DNA of 64,000 bases, from assembly GCA_031772625.1 (NCBI GenBank), contig CM062805.1, positions 514,022,102-514,086,101 on the forward strand. The letters are read 5' to 3'. A model generated the notes under the pieces. The model was not told where the DNA came from. It did no database searches and was given only the letters and a program-made list of their open reading frames with translations. Of the stretch, positions 23,451 through 33,230 are shown piece after piece (the stretch's first letter is position 1; each line of letters starts with the position of its first letter). This stretch comes from Pinus tabuliformis. Its lineage: Eukaryota > Streptophyta > Pinopsida > Pinales > Pinaceae. Position numbers and translations under genes: made by a program.

Positions 23451-23555
23451 CTAAAAATAAAATTATTTTATTAAAAAAAAACAACCTCACCATATATGTA
23501 TATACATACATACACTAATAAACTAAAGAACAAAAAAAACAAAAACAAAAACAAA

Positions 23556-23660
23556 AAATACTTCCTATTCCACAAACTTATATACATTGTTATAATTTGA
23601 ATCTAAAAAATACTTCCTATTCCACAAACTTATATACATTGTTATAATTTGAATTAAAAG
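23556..23660. repeat. Tandem duplication of a roughly 50-bp AT-rich unit
   Basis: The words TACTTCCTATTCCACAAAC and TTATATACATTGTTATAAT occur twice head to tail. The final ATAATTTGAATTAAAA segment occurs again to the right of the polymerase fragment at 23867. Confidence 0.8.
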
Positions 23661-23685
23661 ATTAAAAATATTTAACCAATACAAA

Positions 23686-23866
23686 TCTACCATACAGCGA
23701 GTTCATAAGGATCTTGTAAACATAGGCCATTGCATCATTTCCACCTTTCTTTGCCTCTTGTCTCTTGGAGAAAAGGGTAGATACAAAGCTAGCAAAAGAA
23801 CTTGGTTTTTCCTCAAACAAGTAGCCCCTTGGGGGTATAATCCTATAGCCCAAGTCCAAGGGCATT
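23686..23866 (-). pseudogene. Fragment of a family-B DNA polymerase (organellar linear-plasmid type), motif B
   Basis: The minus-strand frame reads a Pro-Pro-Arg-Gly-Tyr-Leu-Phe-Glu segment, then a Lys/Arg-rich linker, then AYVYKILMNSLYGRF. The K-x3-NS-x-YG signature is motif B of family-B polymerases, and the spacing and the neighbouring residues resemble the DNA polymerases of plant mitochondrial linear plasmids. Only about 60 codons are present; motifs A and C and the exonuclease are absent. It is flanked by copies of ATAATTTGAATTAAAA, as if inserted as filler DNA. The family is known; nuclear capture of plasmid DNA is inference. Confidence 0.6.
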
Positions 23867-23943
23867 ATTATAATTTGAATTAAAAATATCAATACTTCTA
23901 ATCCAAAATATTTAACCAAAATAAAATAGCAAACAAATATAAA

Positions 23944-24520
23944 AACCATTACTAAATAGCCAAATCAATGATGTTCACCTTGATTTCTATATGTTTAGTT
24001 AACCCCATTATATGTTTAGTTAACCCCATTATATATATTAAGTAACTAAATCAATAATGTTCACCTTGATTTCTATCTATTTAGTTAACCCCATTATATA
24101 GCACATTTTTGAAATAAAATTGAAAATTGATATAACCACTTAAAAAATATTGGCCATATAAAACAACACTGCTACCCATTTGGCCATATAAAACAACACT
24201 GCTACCCAATTCCAAACTACTTGATAAATATAAAATAAATAAATAAATAATGCTAGCTAAAAACTATAAAACCATATTTTCACTTATCTGTTTAATTTAA
24301 TTAACCATATATTAAGTAACCAAATCAATGATGTTCACTTTGATTTCTATCTGTTTAGTTAATCCCATTATATAGCAAATTTTTCAAGTAATACTGAAAA
24401 TTAATATAACCACTTAAAAAAATATTGGCCCTATAAAACCATGCTGCTACCCAATTGCAAACTACTTGATAAATATAAAATAAATAATGCTAGCTAAAAA
24501 CTATAAAACCATTTTCTTAC
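23944..24520. repeat. AT-rich tandem duplication (unit about 280 bp)
   Basis: The words GTTCACCTTGATTTCTAT, TTAGTTAACCCCATTATAT, TATAACCACTTAAAAAATA and TAATGCTAGCTAAAAACTAT appear in the same order at about 24030-24275 and 24310-24515. A shorter TTGGCCATATAAAACAACAC unit is itself doubled near 24150-24210. Nothing coding is seen. Confidence 0.75.
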
Positions 24521-25792
24521 TCAGTGCATAATTCTGCAAACAACTACTGAACTCGTATCAACGGTAGATTTTGGAAATATCTAGGTCAGTTGTTTGAGCT
24601 TTTAGCTGTATCGTTGCTCCAAACAGTATCACTGAAAACAAGTGTCTTCACTGTAGTGCATGGCAAGCGAACTGCATTTTGTGAACCACAAGAAGTCGAG
24701 CCCCTGATGTTAAAGTCAAGCAGTCAGATGAAGAAAAACACACCAGCCTTCAAGAAGCCCAGTTTTAATATGGTGGCTAAAATAAAAGATATAGATCACT
24801 GCGATGCTACCTATCAGAGACTTGCCTGCCAGTTCTTACTGAAAAACCATAGCACAAAGACAGAAATACAGGAGTGTCTAAATCGGTAGCGATGCGCAGA
24901 AGTGTCAAAATGTGCAAATAACACAAATATTTTACCCTAAAATCAACCAGCAAACTGTAAACTACCCGAACATTTTACAATTTGAGAATAGATTTTGGAG
25001 TGAAATATCCCCGGCTGAAATACTCACCACCGCTTTTCTTTCCCGACTTAAATACTCTTTCAGATAACTTTTCTTGTGATGGGAAGTTTCAGTATGTACT
25101 GCGAGGCAGGTCTACGAAACGCAACCCCGGAAACAGATGGAACGCAAACAACGGAACTCGTTAAGGAAAGGTATGGCAAATCCAGAGATCCGCAATAACC
25201 TTAATTAAAGAAAGGTAAATCGGTTTCTCCATCTGGAGATCCGCAATAACCTTGAAATGCCGAATATTCCCTCCTAGTGCGTAAAATGAGGCACAATGGC
25301 CCATATGTAGCCTGTAAACCCTCGAAACGGGCACCCAGCTCCAAAAATGGCCCGAATAACATGATCAGATAAGCCGTGGAATCGCAACATCAATACCGTA
25401 ACACATCTATATTTAAAGACCTTTAATATCGTTTGTTCATCAATGTGATTTCTCAGACTAAGCAAATGATCATCTGAAGGATTCCCACGGATCTTATTAT
25501 GATATAAATTCCTTGAATAAGAGGCCAACAAAGCATAGGATCAAAAAAACAAATGTAAGAAAAGGACCAAATTAAAATTTAACAGCTTAGCATTCTTAGC
25601 ATTCTTAATTCCTACACAAAACATAACAGAAAATATTGTTTCGCTCATTTTACCCTAATTGCTCCGCATTCTTCACAGACGAGGAAACAAATTCCAGAAA
25701 CGCAAGGGGGCGGTGTCAAGAGACACCATAAAAGAAAGAAGGAAAGAAATTAACAGACTTAGTTGACGAATCCATTTGAAGAATTGATTCAA
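24521..25792. other. Lower-AT flank downstream of histone H4, no gene recognised
   Basis: Base composition changes sharply at about 24520 from AT-rich repeats to ordinary composition. A 99-codon plus-strand frame (24590-24889) and an 85-codon minus-strand frame (25274-25531) are open but match nothing I know. The words GAGATCCGCAATAACCTT occur twice, near 25182 and 25237. The 3' untranslated region of the H4 transcript should begin at 25792 and run leftwards. Confidence 0.5.
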
Positions 25793-26122
<330 letters not shown>

Positions 26123-26184
26123 TTACCTCTTCTTCAACAACAGATTCAATTCAATGTAATGCTTTGAAATCTTCCGGCTCACCC

Positions 26185-26192
26185 CTTTTATG
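26185..26192 (-). promoter_or_regulatory. TATA box of histone H4
   Basis: Reads CATAAAAG on the minus strand, about 80 bases upstream of the ATG. It leaves room for a short leader, as in other plant H4 genes. Confidence 0.6.
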
Positions 26193-26228
26193 GTCACGCA
26201 TCCACCTGAAAATTCAAATTCCTATGAC

Positions 26229-26240
26229 TTTGGCGCCAAA
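26229..26240. promoter_or_regulatory. E2F-type palindrome upstream of histone H4
   Basis: TTTGGCGCCAAA is a perfect palindrome matching the TTTSSCGC E2F consensus. It lies about 125 bases upstream of the start codon. E2F control of S-phase genes is established; use here is inference. Confidence 0.7.
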
Positions 26241-26295
26241 TGAATCTCAGCCGTCAGATTCGCAAGCGCCCATCGACGTCTCAAACACACCCACA

Positions 26296-26303
26296 CGCGG
26301 ATC
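26296..26303. promoter_or_regulatory. Plant histone octamer motif
   Basis: CGCGGATC on the plus strand (GATCCGCG relative to the gene) is the canonical plant histone octamer that confers meristem and S-phase expression. It is about 190 bases upstream of the H4 start codon. A related GGATCAACG word follows at about 26319. Confidence 0.8.
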
Positions 26304-26399
26304 AACCCAACCAGGGCAAGGATCAACGAAAAGACACCACTGCTCGGCGGACTTTCTTTATTATGAAGAAAGGTAAAATCTAACTCACCGACAGATTGC

Positions 26400-27029
26400 T
26401 GGGCAAAGTTTCTTTCCTATATTCATTACTAATTAATACGGGTTACTAATTAATAGTAGTAAACAAATCATATAACCTTAAATATATTATTATTATTATC
26501 TAATTTTAACATAGTGGTCAAAAATCTATAAAGACATACATATTCTATTTTTTTATGTTTTGAACTTATGACTTTTTAGAAGGGAACACATGCTCTTAAC
26601 TATTAGGCCTACTCAAAATGTATAAATGTTATATATATGTATATATATGTTTTAGGATTATGCAATCTTAACTTTGAATATGAATGATTGAGCAAAAGAA
26701 GTGTGATGTTTAAATTTTAATTATTCTAATTTTGGAATTTATTTGCACGTTCAGTGTTAAGGTTTGTTGCTTTGTTAAATATTCGTTGCAAATATGACCT
26801 TTTTTTGGCTTCAAGCTTGGTAGGGCATCTTGACATTGCAACTTTCAATGTGTTAGTTTTGGGCAATTCACAAGATTATTGGGCTAAGCTCAATCAATTT
26901 GTCAAAAAGCTTGAAGAAATTCCCAAGATATTAGTGCACATTGCTCAATCGCATTTGGTGACTCTCAAACTGGCAAATAGGGTTTGGTTGGCTAGTTTAA
27001 GGGCATTTGGCCCTCCCCCAAATCACTAA
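26400..27029. other. AT-rich spacer, then a possible 5' part of LINE A
   Basis: 26400-26740 shows nothing recognisable. A 91-codon plus-strand frame at 26754-27029 runs directly into the LINE ORF1-like sequence and may be its N-terminal part, but it has no diagnostic motif. Confidence 0.35.
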
Positions 27030-28519
27030 ATTCATGGATCGACAAAAATTGGAAGCCTCTCATTAAAGGCCAACTCTCTGTCTCATTTTGTGGCTATGGA
27101 TTTTTCATCTTCCTCTTTGAAAATAAGGTAGATCTAATAGTCTACAATTGTCCATACTTCTTGGGCACTCAAGGTTTATACTTGGATCGTTAGATTCCAA
27201 ACTTTAATCCATAGAATGGCATTCCCTCAATTGTTTCAGATTGGGTTGAGTTTCTTTATCTCCCTCTTCATTGTTGGAACAATGGAACCTTCAAATCTAT
27301 TGGGAATGTGTTGGGAAACTATATATATCAAGTTAAACAATGTAAAGGAATGCTTGCCTATGCTCAATTTGCGTTGAAGTGGCTCTCAATAAAGGTTTTC
27401 CTTCCATTGTTCTTTTATCCTTAGATAATTATCCCTTCATCCAAGAGATGGATTATGACCTATTGCCTTTTGAAAACAAACTCTACCATGAATATGGGCA
27501 TTTTGTGAGGAAGTGTAAACAATTTGAGGAGCAACAGAACTAGGAAAAAGAGGCAGATCAATGGCAAAAACTAGAGAAGAAGAAGAGCAAGTGATCAAAA
27601 TGTAGCGGCTAGAGGCCAAGAGAAAAATAGTGGGGGAATAAAATTCTGCCACCCCCAACCCCCCCCCCCCCCAATCCCCCAAAAAGACCATTTCCCCTAA
27701 AGGAGCTCAATCTTCTTCCTCAAGCAAAAGTAAGAATCCATCCCAACTTGGTAACCAATATGAGACTCTAGAGCATGTTAAAGAAGGAGAAATTCAAGAT
27801 GTCATCATCCAAGATAACTTATATGAATTCATTAAAAAAAAAACATGGAAAAGAAAATGAGGAGATGCCATTATTAGACAATATTCCAACCTAGGAATGA
27901 AATGAGGAAGAACTTGAATCGGAAGAGGAAGAAGTATTTATCTCTCCCAAAACTCAGCAAACAAACCAGGGACCCTTTCCAGCAAGTTTTATGGATGAAA
28001 GATATGAAGAGGAATGTGAAAAAGAGAAAGGAAAAAGTTGTATTTTTAAGAAAGTTGTAAGGGAATCAAACAAATATTTGATGAAGGATTGAGTAGACAA
28101 GGACGTATAATTAGGGATTCAACAAAGAATGGATGTTTCCTTCTCCAAAGGGACAAAAACAACTTGAAAAGGAAGCAGCCCTCCCCTTGTTCATGGGGGG
28201 TCAAATCTCATAGTAAATAATGAAGATAATCTCCTAGAACTATAAGGAATTAGGCTAAAAAAAGGATTGTAGAAGTAAAAAGTTTTATCAAACAAGAAAA
28301 TCCATTAATCCTCTTGCTCTAGGAGACAAAAATGGGGGATCAAGAGATTCTCCAAAAATGCAGATGTCGTTGGCGAGGAAGTAGTGCTTAGTTTGTGGGT
28401 TCAGGAAGTGCTTATGGGGTCCTCTATACTCTTAGGACAGATTCAATTTTCCAACTTCTTTCGATGGATCATTCTCCTCATTGATTAATGGCATGCCTTC
28501 TTCACATTCCCAGTCAGCA
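27030..28519 (+). pseudogene. LINE A: degenerate L1-type ORF1 and start of ORF2
   Basis: In broken frames the plus strand reads the DUF4283-type domain of plant L1 ORF1: a WKPLIKG segment, GFFIFLFENK, then SDWVEFLYLPLHCWN and a FKSIGNVLGNYI segment. A decayed zinc knuckle follows (YHEYGHFVRKCKQ, first Cys lost). Around 28310-28350 an LLxETKMGDQEILQK segment matches the beginning of the L1 endonuclease. The copy stops at the microsatellite at 28520. ORF1 normally binds LINE RNA and ORF2 nicks and reverse transcribes. Many stops; non-functional. Confidence 0.7.
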
Positions 28520-28540
28520 TGTGTGTGTGTGTGCGCGCGC

Positions 28541-28630
<90 letters not shown>
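28520..28630. repeat. Compound GT/GC/AT microsatellite
   Basis: Alternating GT, then GC, then a long AT run in one continuous purine-pyrimidine alternation of about 110 bases. Such tracts can form Z-DNA or cruciforms. It creates false poly-(Ile-Tyr) frames on both strands. Confidence 0.95.
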
Positions 28631-28634
<4 letters not shown>

Positions 28635-28867
28635 CAGTATGGCAAAATAACTCATTGATTTCTTTATGGATTTGTATGAAAGCCATCAGATTTGGGCATA
28701 CAACACGAGGTAGCAAGGAGTTTTTCTTCACTACATGGCTAGGAACCTCTCACAAATGCGTCGTTGGTGTCAGACTCGATCTTACCACTGATCTCCATGT
28801 CCCTTGCTTGCGAGTTGGGGCCCTCCCCTAGGTAACTTCACCTTCGTAGAACTTTCTTATTTCCTTT

Positions 28868-30018
28868 ATGTTTGGGGGTCCCAGGATCTCTTATGCACAG
28901 ATAGTTTCTCTCCCTCACGCTCCCATCATTTCTTTGTTAACGCCATCTTCACTAATTAACTTTCCTCCTTATGCAAATCACATTCTCCCCTTCGCTCGCT
29001 CTATTATCGAGTTGATACCTCTATCTTCAATACCTGGCCCATCCACTAGTTTCCTGTGTGACTTTTTGACATGGGAGATGCTTAGTGGAGGCATGTCTCC
29101 TACCTGTCAATCACCATCATAGTTAGTAGAGAAGGAGGGGAAAAAATAAACAAGTGTGTGAAGTGAGAGGAAAAAGAGCCAAACTTTGTTTTTGGCGAAG
29201 GGGTAAAACTAAATGACATTATGAGGATGGAGGAGACTGTAGTTATTGGGAGGTTCGTGAGCAAGTGGATGGTCATGGTTGTAATGAGGAATTAGACTTC
29301 AAAAAAAAATCCCCTATTATAGGTTATTTACCCTAGTGCTTGATATTGGCCAAGGGATGGATGGGGTGGCTCCTATAGTCAAAGGAAGACATGGAAAGCC
29401 TCCTCCGTAGGCAATGGCAATGGAGCTCGTAGGCCCTTTTCCTGAAACGCTAATCGGTCGAATTTGACAAATGCTCAAAAAGGCTTTCGGTGGTTCTAGT
29501 TTGGGTGTGTCTTCCAACTCTCCCCTTGCAGTTCTGGTCCAACGAGATTTTTATGGAAATTGGAATTAACATAAGCTATTTTTATGAAGCTAACAAATCT
29601 TACATGAAGACAGGTTATACGGCTATGGCCAAAATTCATGTTGGGGTGAACCTAGACATCAAACTGCCTGATTTGTTTTCCATCCAAGTTGGAACAAAAA
29701 TTCACAATTGGGAATTAGATTATGAAGGGATCCCATACAAGTGCGTAAGGTGCCATTCATATGGGCACCTAGGTGAAGACTACGAAATTGGATGGACATG
29801 GAAGAAAGGGATAGAAAAACTGCAAAGGGTTTCTGATTATCATAGTCCCTTCTTTGCAATTTCGAAGGAAAATGATCAAGATCTGGGGAAAGAGGATTTA
29901 GCCCCCTCCCAAGACTCTATCAGCCATGAAATTTCAGGTACTGATAACAATGGCAAACCCCCTTGTATTAGGGGAAAAAGATCGTGGTCAAGCATAATGC
30001 AGTAAACAAGGACTTTAT
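28868..30018 (+). pseudogene. LINE B ORF1 (DUF4283 and zinc knuckle), interrupted at its 3' side
   Basis: A frame beginning near 28868 (FGGPRISYAQIVS) resembles the N-terminus of plant L1 ORF1. After several stops, a 171-codon frame (29490-30005) shows the second half: the LPLQFWSNEIFMEIG segment, KIHVGVNLDIKLPD, IPYKCVRCHSYGHLGEDYE (a CCHC knuckle with the last Cys changed to Tyr) and a hydrophilic tail. It is followed by the 13-bp target duplication of a Penelope-like insertion, and the LINE resumes at 32026. Confidence 0.75.
30006..30018. repeat. Target-site duplication of the Penelope-like element (left)
   Basis: ACAAGGACTTTAT, repeated exactly at 32026-32038. Confidence 0.85.
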
Positions 30019-30058
30019 TTTTGAAGAATTCTTCGGCGAAAATCACATGGAGAAATTT

Positions 30059-30105
30059 TTGTCGACGCGTTTCGAACCAACCAGTGTGGTTCATCGTCAG
30101 GACAA
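30059..30105 (-). ncRNA. Hammerhead ribozyme motif, left arm of Penelope-like copy 1
   Basis: Read on the minus strand: TTGTC (stem I), CTGACGA core, a GAACCA/TGGTTC stem II with a 7-base loop, GAAA core, a very short stem III (AC/GT), the GTC cleavage triplet, then GACAA pairing back to stem I. All conserved core bases are present; one extra T lies between CTGACGA and stem II. Hammerheads in Penelope-like pseudo-LTRs are known and have weak stem III. The fold is seen; activity is inference. Confidence 0.8.
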
Positions 30106-30539
30106 GTTGAATGAGCAGATCTGGCTATGCACTTTAAATAGATAGGGCAGAATATCCACTGACTCAAATCGATGAGGTAACAGCTAAAAAGACAACAGCT
30201 AAATTTGACCTGATAACGGCTAGTTTGACCATGATAAGAGGTATTATATTAATTTATATTATTTATTTATTTTTATTTTTATTTTTATAAAGGAAATTTC
30301 ACTTATTAATATAGAATAACATAAAATAAATTAATTACAAATCAATTGATTTTAAATATATTAATAAACCTAAACAAATTTTTTTGTTAGAAATGTATAT
30401 TAGAATAGGTAAAATCATTAAACGATAATAATAAATAAATAAATGATTTTAAATATATTAATTAATAAGAATAAAATTAATATTGAACTGTTAAATAAAA
30501 ATATTAGCCATTTATAACGGCTAGTTTGACCATGATAAG

Positions 30540-30542
<3 letters not shown>

Positions 30543-30600
<58 letters not shown>
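30543..30600. repeat. AT microsatellite in the left arm
   Basis: Pure AT run inside the left pseudo-LTR arm. The right arm has the equivalent shorter run at 31486-31506, so the tract expanded or shrank after the arms formed. Confidence 0.9.
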
Positions 30601-30603
<3 letters not shown>

Positions 30604-30767
30604 GTTATAGAATAAATTAATATAATAAAATAGGTAAAACATAAAATAAATTAATTTCAAATATATTAATATATTAATAAAGTAAAGTTAATAATAATAA
30701 TAATAATAATAACAACATAAATAATAAAATTAATTTTAAAATATTAGTTAGTAATATAAATATTCAA

Positions 30768-30935
30768 ACCAATCATCATGTCTGCATCGAGGAGGCTAGT
30801 GTGATTGCTAGAGTGTCGCAATTCCATCACCGGAAATTTAGGGAAGCCCTGGAGATTGAAAAAAGACCGAACAATCTCAATAGAGAGGATGGCTGGAAGA
30901 TTAGTAGTTGCTGGATCCCAGCCCTCTCCTCCTAG
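30768..30935 (+). pseudogene. C-terminus of a Penelope-like GIY-YIG ORF
   Basis: 55 codons and a stop. The frame starts THR-ASN-HIS-HIS (TNHHVCIEEASVIAR), continues with KFREALEIEKRPNNLNRED and ends WKISSCWIPALSS. It aligns residue for residue with the end of the other copy (TKHHICLENASIIAR ... CNLNRDSGLEISGSWLP, 38604-39042). This is the region after the GIY-YIG catalytic core of the Penelope-like endonuclease. The upstream part is missing by 5' truncation. Confidence 0.85.
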
Positions 30936-31376
30936 TCGTTTTCTTCCTTTTCCACCCTTATTTCATCGATATATTAATTTTTTATATGGTAATTTATTTA
31001 TTTATTTTATTTTATTTTTATTTTTTTTTAATGTAAAAACTTTTTGACTATTAATTTAAATTTAATTTATCTACAAAAATTAATTTAAATCTATTTTAAT
31101 TAATTAATTTAAACTTTAATATGGTATATTTATTATTATTATTATTTATTTATTTTAATCAATTTAAACTTAATTTACGTAAAGTGAATTTTAAAATTAA
31201 TCTATTTTAATATACTATTAGATTAATTTTAATATACTATTTTCATTTTATTTTATTTCATTTTTATTCCAGTAAATAGACCTTGAATTAATTTTTATTT
31301 CCAACCCTTGAATTCTCGAATATATATATATATATATATTACTAACTAATATTTTAAAATTAATTTTATTAATTTA

Positions 31377-31407
<31 letters not shown>

Positions 31408-31933
31408 TTACTTTATTAATATATTTGAAATTAATTTATTTTATGTTTTACCTATTTTATTATATTAATTTATTCTATAACCGAATATATATATATATAT
31501 ATATATCCCCTTATCATGGTCAAACTAGCCGTTATAACTCACAAATATTTTTATTTAACAATTCAAAATTAATTTTATTCTTATTAATTAATATATTTAA
31601 AATTATTTATTTATTTATTATTATCATTTAATGATTTTACCTATTCTAATATACATTTCTAACAAAAAAATTGTTTAGGTTTATTAATATATTTAAAATC
31701 AATTGATTTGTAATTAATTTATTTTATGTTATTCTATATTAATAACTGAAATTTCCTTTATAAAATAAATAATTAATATAAATTAATATAATACCTCTTA
31801 TCATGGTCAAACTAGCCGTTATCAGGTCAAATTTAGCTGTTGTCTTTTTAGTTGTTACCTCGTCGTGAAATCTGAGTCAGTGGATATTCTTCCCTATCTA
31901 TTTAAAGTGCATAGCCAGATCTGCTCATTCAAC

Positions 31934-31980
31934 TTGTCCTGACGATGAACCACACTGGTTGGTTCAAAACGCGTCGACAA
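31934..31980 (+). ncRNA. Hammerhead ribozyme motif with a core change, right arm
   Basis: Same fold as the left-arm copy (TTGTC, CTGACGA, GAACCA/TGGTTC, GTC, GACAA), but the GAAA core reads AAAA, losing the conserved G12. That change is expected to abolish cleavage. Confidence 0.8.
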
Positions 31981-32025
31981 AAATTTCTCCATGTGATTTT
32001 CGCCGAAGAATTCTTCAAAAATTTG

Positions 32026-32038
32026 ACAAGGACTTTAT
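32026..32038. repeat. Target-site duplication of the Penelope-like element (right)
   Basis: ACAAGGACTTTAT, identical to 30006-30018. LINE sequence continues after it. Confidence 0.85.
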
Positions 32039-32533
32039 GTTGGGTATGAATACATCCATCCCTCCTCCCTCTACTACTTTTAATGTCATTTCCTTGCCCA
32101 CTTTGAAGGATTCCCCTCATGTTCCCTCTATCTCCTGCTCAAATTCTACTCTTCATGATCTCTCTTCCCCCCTCCTTCTCCCACTATTCCCCTTTGCCCC
32201 TTTGTTTCCTCCTCATAGTTTTTGCCCGCTATCTCAAATATGGAACTGTTGTTGGGTGCCTCTCTCCCCCTAGTCCCATGCGGCCTCTCATCTATATGGG
32301 TTTTGTTCTCTGGCTGCCCATAACGTTGTCAAGGAATTACCTTTGAAATGTTTTATTCTTAAACTGGGCGGAGACCCAGGGATTCCAGATGAAACCTTAC
32401 CAACTACCTCAGGTAGGGGTACAAAATCCCTCACTTCTCTTGCTACGAAGAAGACATCAACGAAGGTCAAATGAGGAATGAAAAAATCCATCCTTGGGGC
32501 TCTTAGAGCTTCGGGCCCTGCCAAGGTCTCTAG

Positions 32534-33230
32534 ATGAGAATTCTCACTTGGAACATTAGGGGTCTAGACAACCCCGACAAAACTCTGGCTCTTAAAAGAC
32601 TGATTATTACTCTCTCCCCTTATATTAATTTTCTCCAAGAAACCATGATGGAGGAATCCAAACTGGAATCTATTATTTCTAGCCTTCTCCCTAACTGGTC
32701 TTTTCACCATATTGATGTTGTGAGAAAAATTGGATTGCTCATTATGTGATAAGGTCTCCCTCCTCCAATGCTCTACGGCTTGGGCTTCCTCTTCTTATCT
32801 AGCTACATCTCTTCTTTATAGGGACAATGGATTTTCTTTCACTGGTCTAAATATCTATGGGCCTTATGCTGACAGAAACACCTTCCAACTAAACATTTTT
32901 AAGTTCCTTGCTTTGGCTTTGATTTGTTTTGTATTAGTGGAGATCTAAATTTTACCCTAGTTCATTCAGAAATCTGGGGACCCTTAGCTCGTGTTGATCC
33001 CCTAGCTAATTATTTTGTGAACAATCTTGATTCCATGGGTCTAGTGGACATTCTCCATTCAAAAATCCCTCCCACCTGGTTAAACAACAAAACTCATAAT
33101 GATCACATTGCTAAGAGGGTGGATCGTTTTCTCATCTCAAAGAGCCTTTTTGATCAAAATTTACAAATCAAGGAAAGAATAGCCTCCGAGGGGGAATCTA
33201 TCATAATCCTATCATTATAGATATGAACTC
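32534..33230 (+). pseudogene. LINE B ORF2: apurinic-type endonuclease domain
   Basis: Begins MRILTWNIRGLDNPDKTLALK, the standard start of a plant L1 ORF2 endonuclease, with NIRG containing the catalytic Asn. FLQETMM carries the catalytic Glu. A frameshift follows, then SGDLNFTL (catalytic Asp-Leu-Asn) and an RVDRFL segment near the end. The enzyme would nick target DNA for target-primed reverse transcription. Two or more frameshifts make it inactive. Confidence 0.85.

Larger units (their letters stand above)
30019..32025 (+). mobile_element. Penelope-like retroelement copy 1, inverted pseudo-LTR arrangement
   Basis: A 2.0-kb insertion with a 13-bp target duplication. The left arm (30019 to about 30760) is the reverse complement of the right arm (about 31319-32025). 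Between them lie the last 55 codons of a GIY-YIG-type ORF (30768-30935) and about 380 bases of AT-rich sequence. This is the usual organisation of Penelope-like elements: a 5'-truncated body, a downstream pseudo-LTR and an inverted upstream copy. Each arm carries a hammerhead motif. The arms also hold a repeated TAACGGCTAGTTTGACCATG word and AT microsatellites. RT and the front of the endonuclease are absent, so the copy is dead. Confidence 0.88.

Noticed and set aside
24590-25531. Possible genes beside histone H4
   Set aside because: Frames of 99 and 85 codons exist, but there is no motif, splice context or repeat relationship to support a gene.
28432-28831. Two overlapping frames with Ile-Tyr runs
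   Set aside because: Both are translations of the GT/GC/AT microsatellite.
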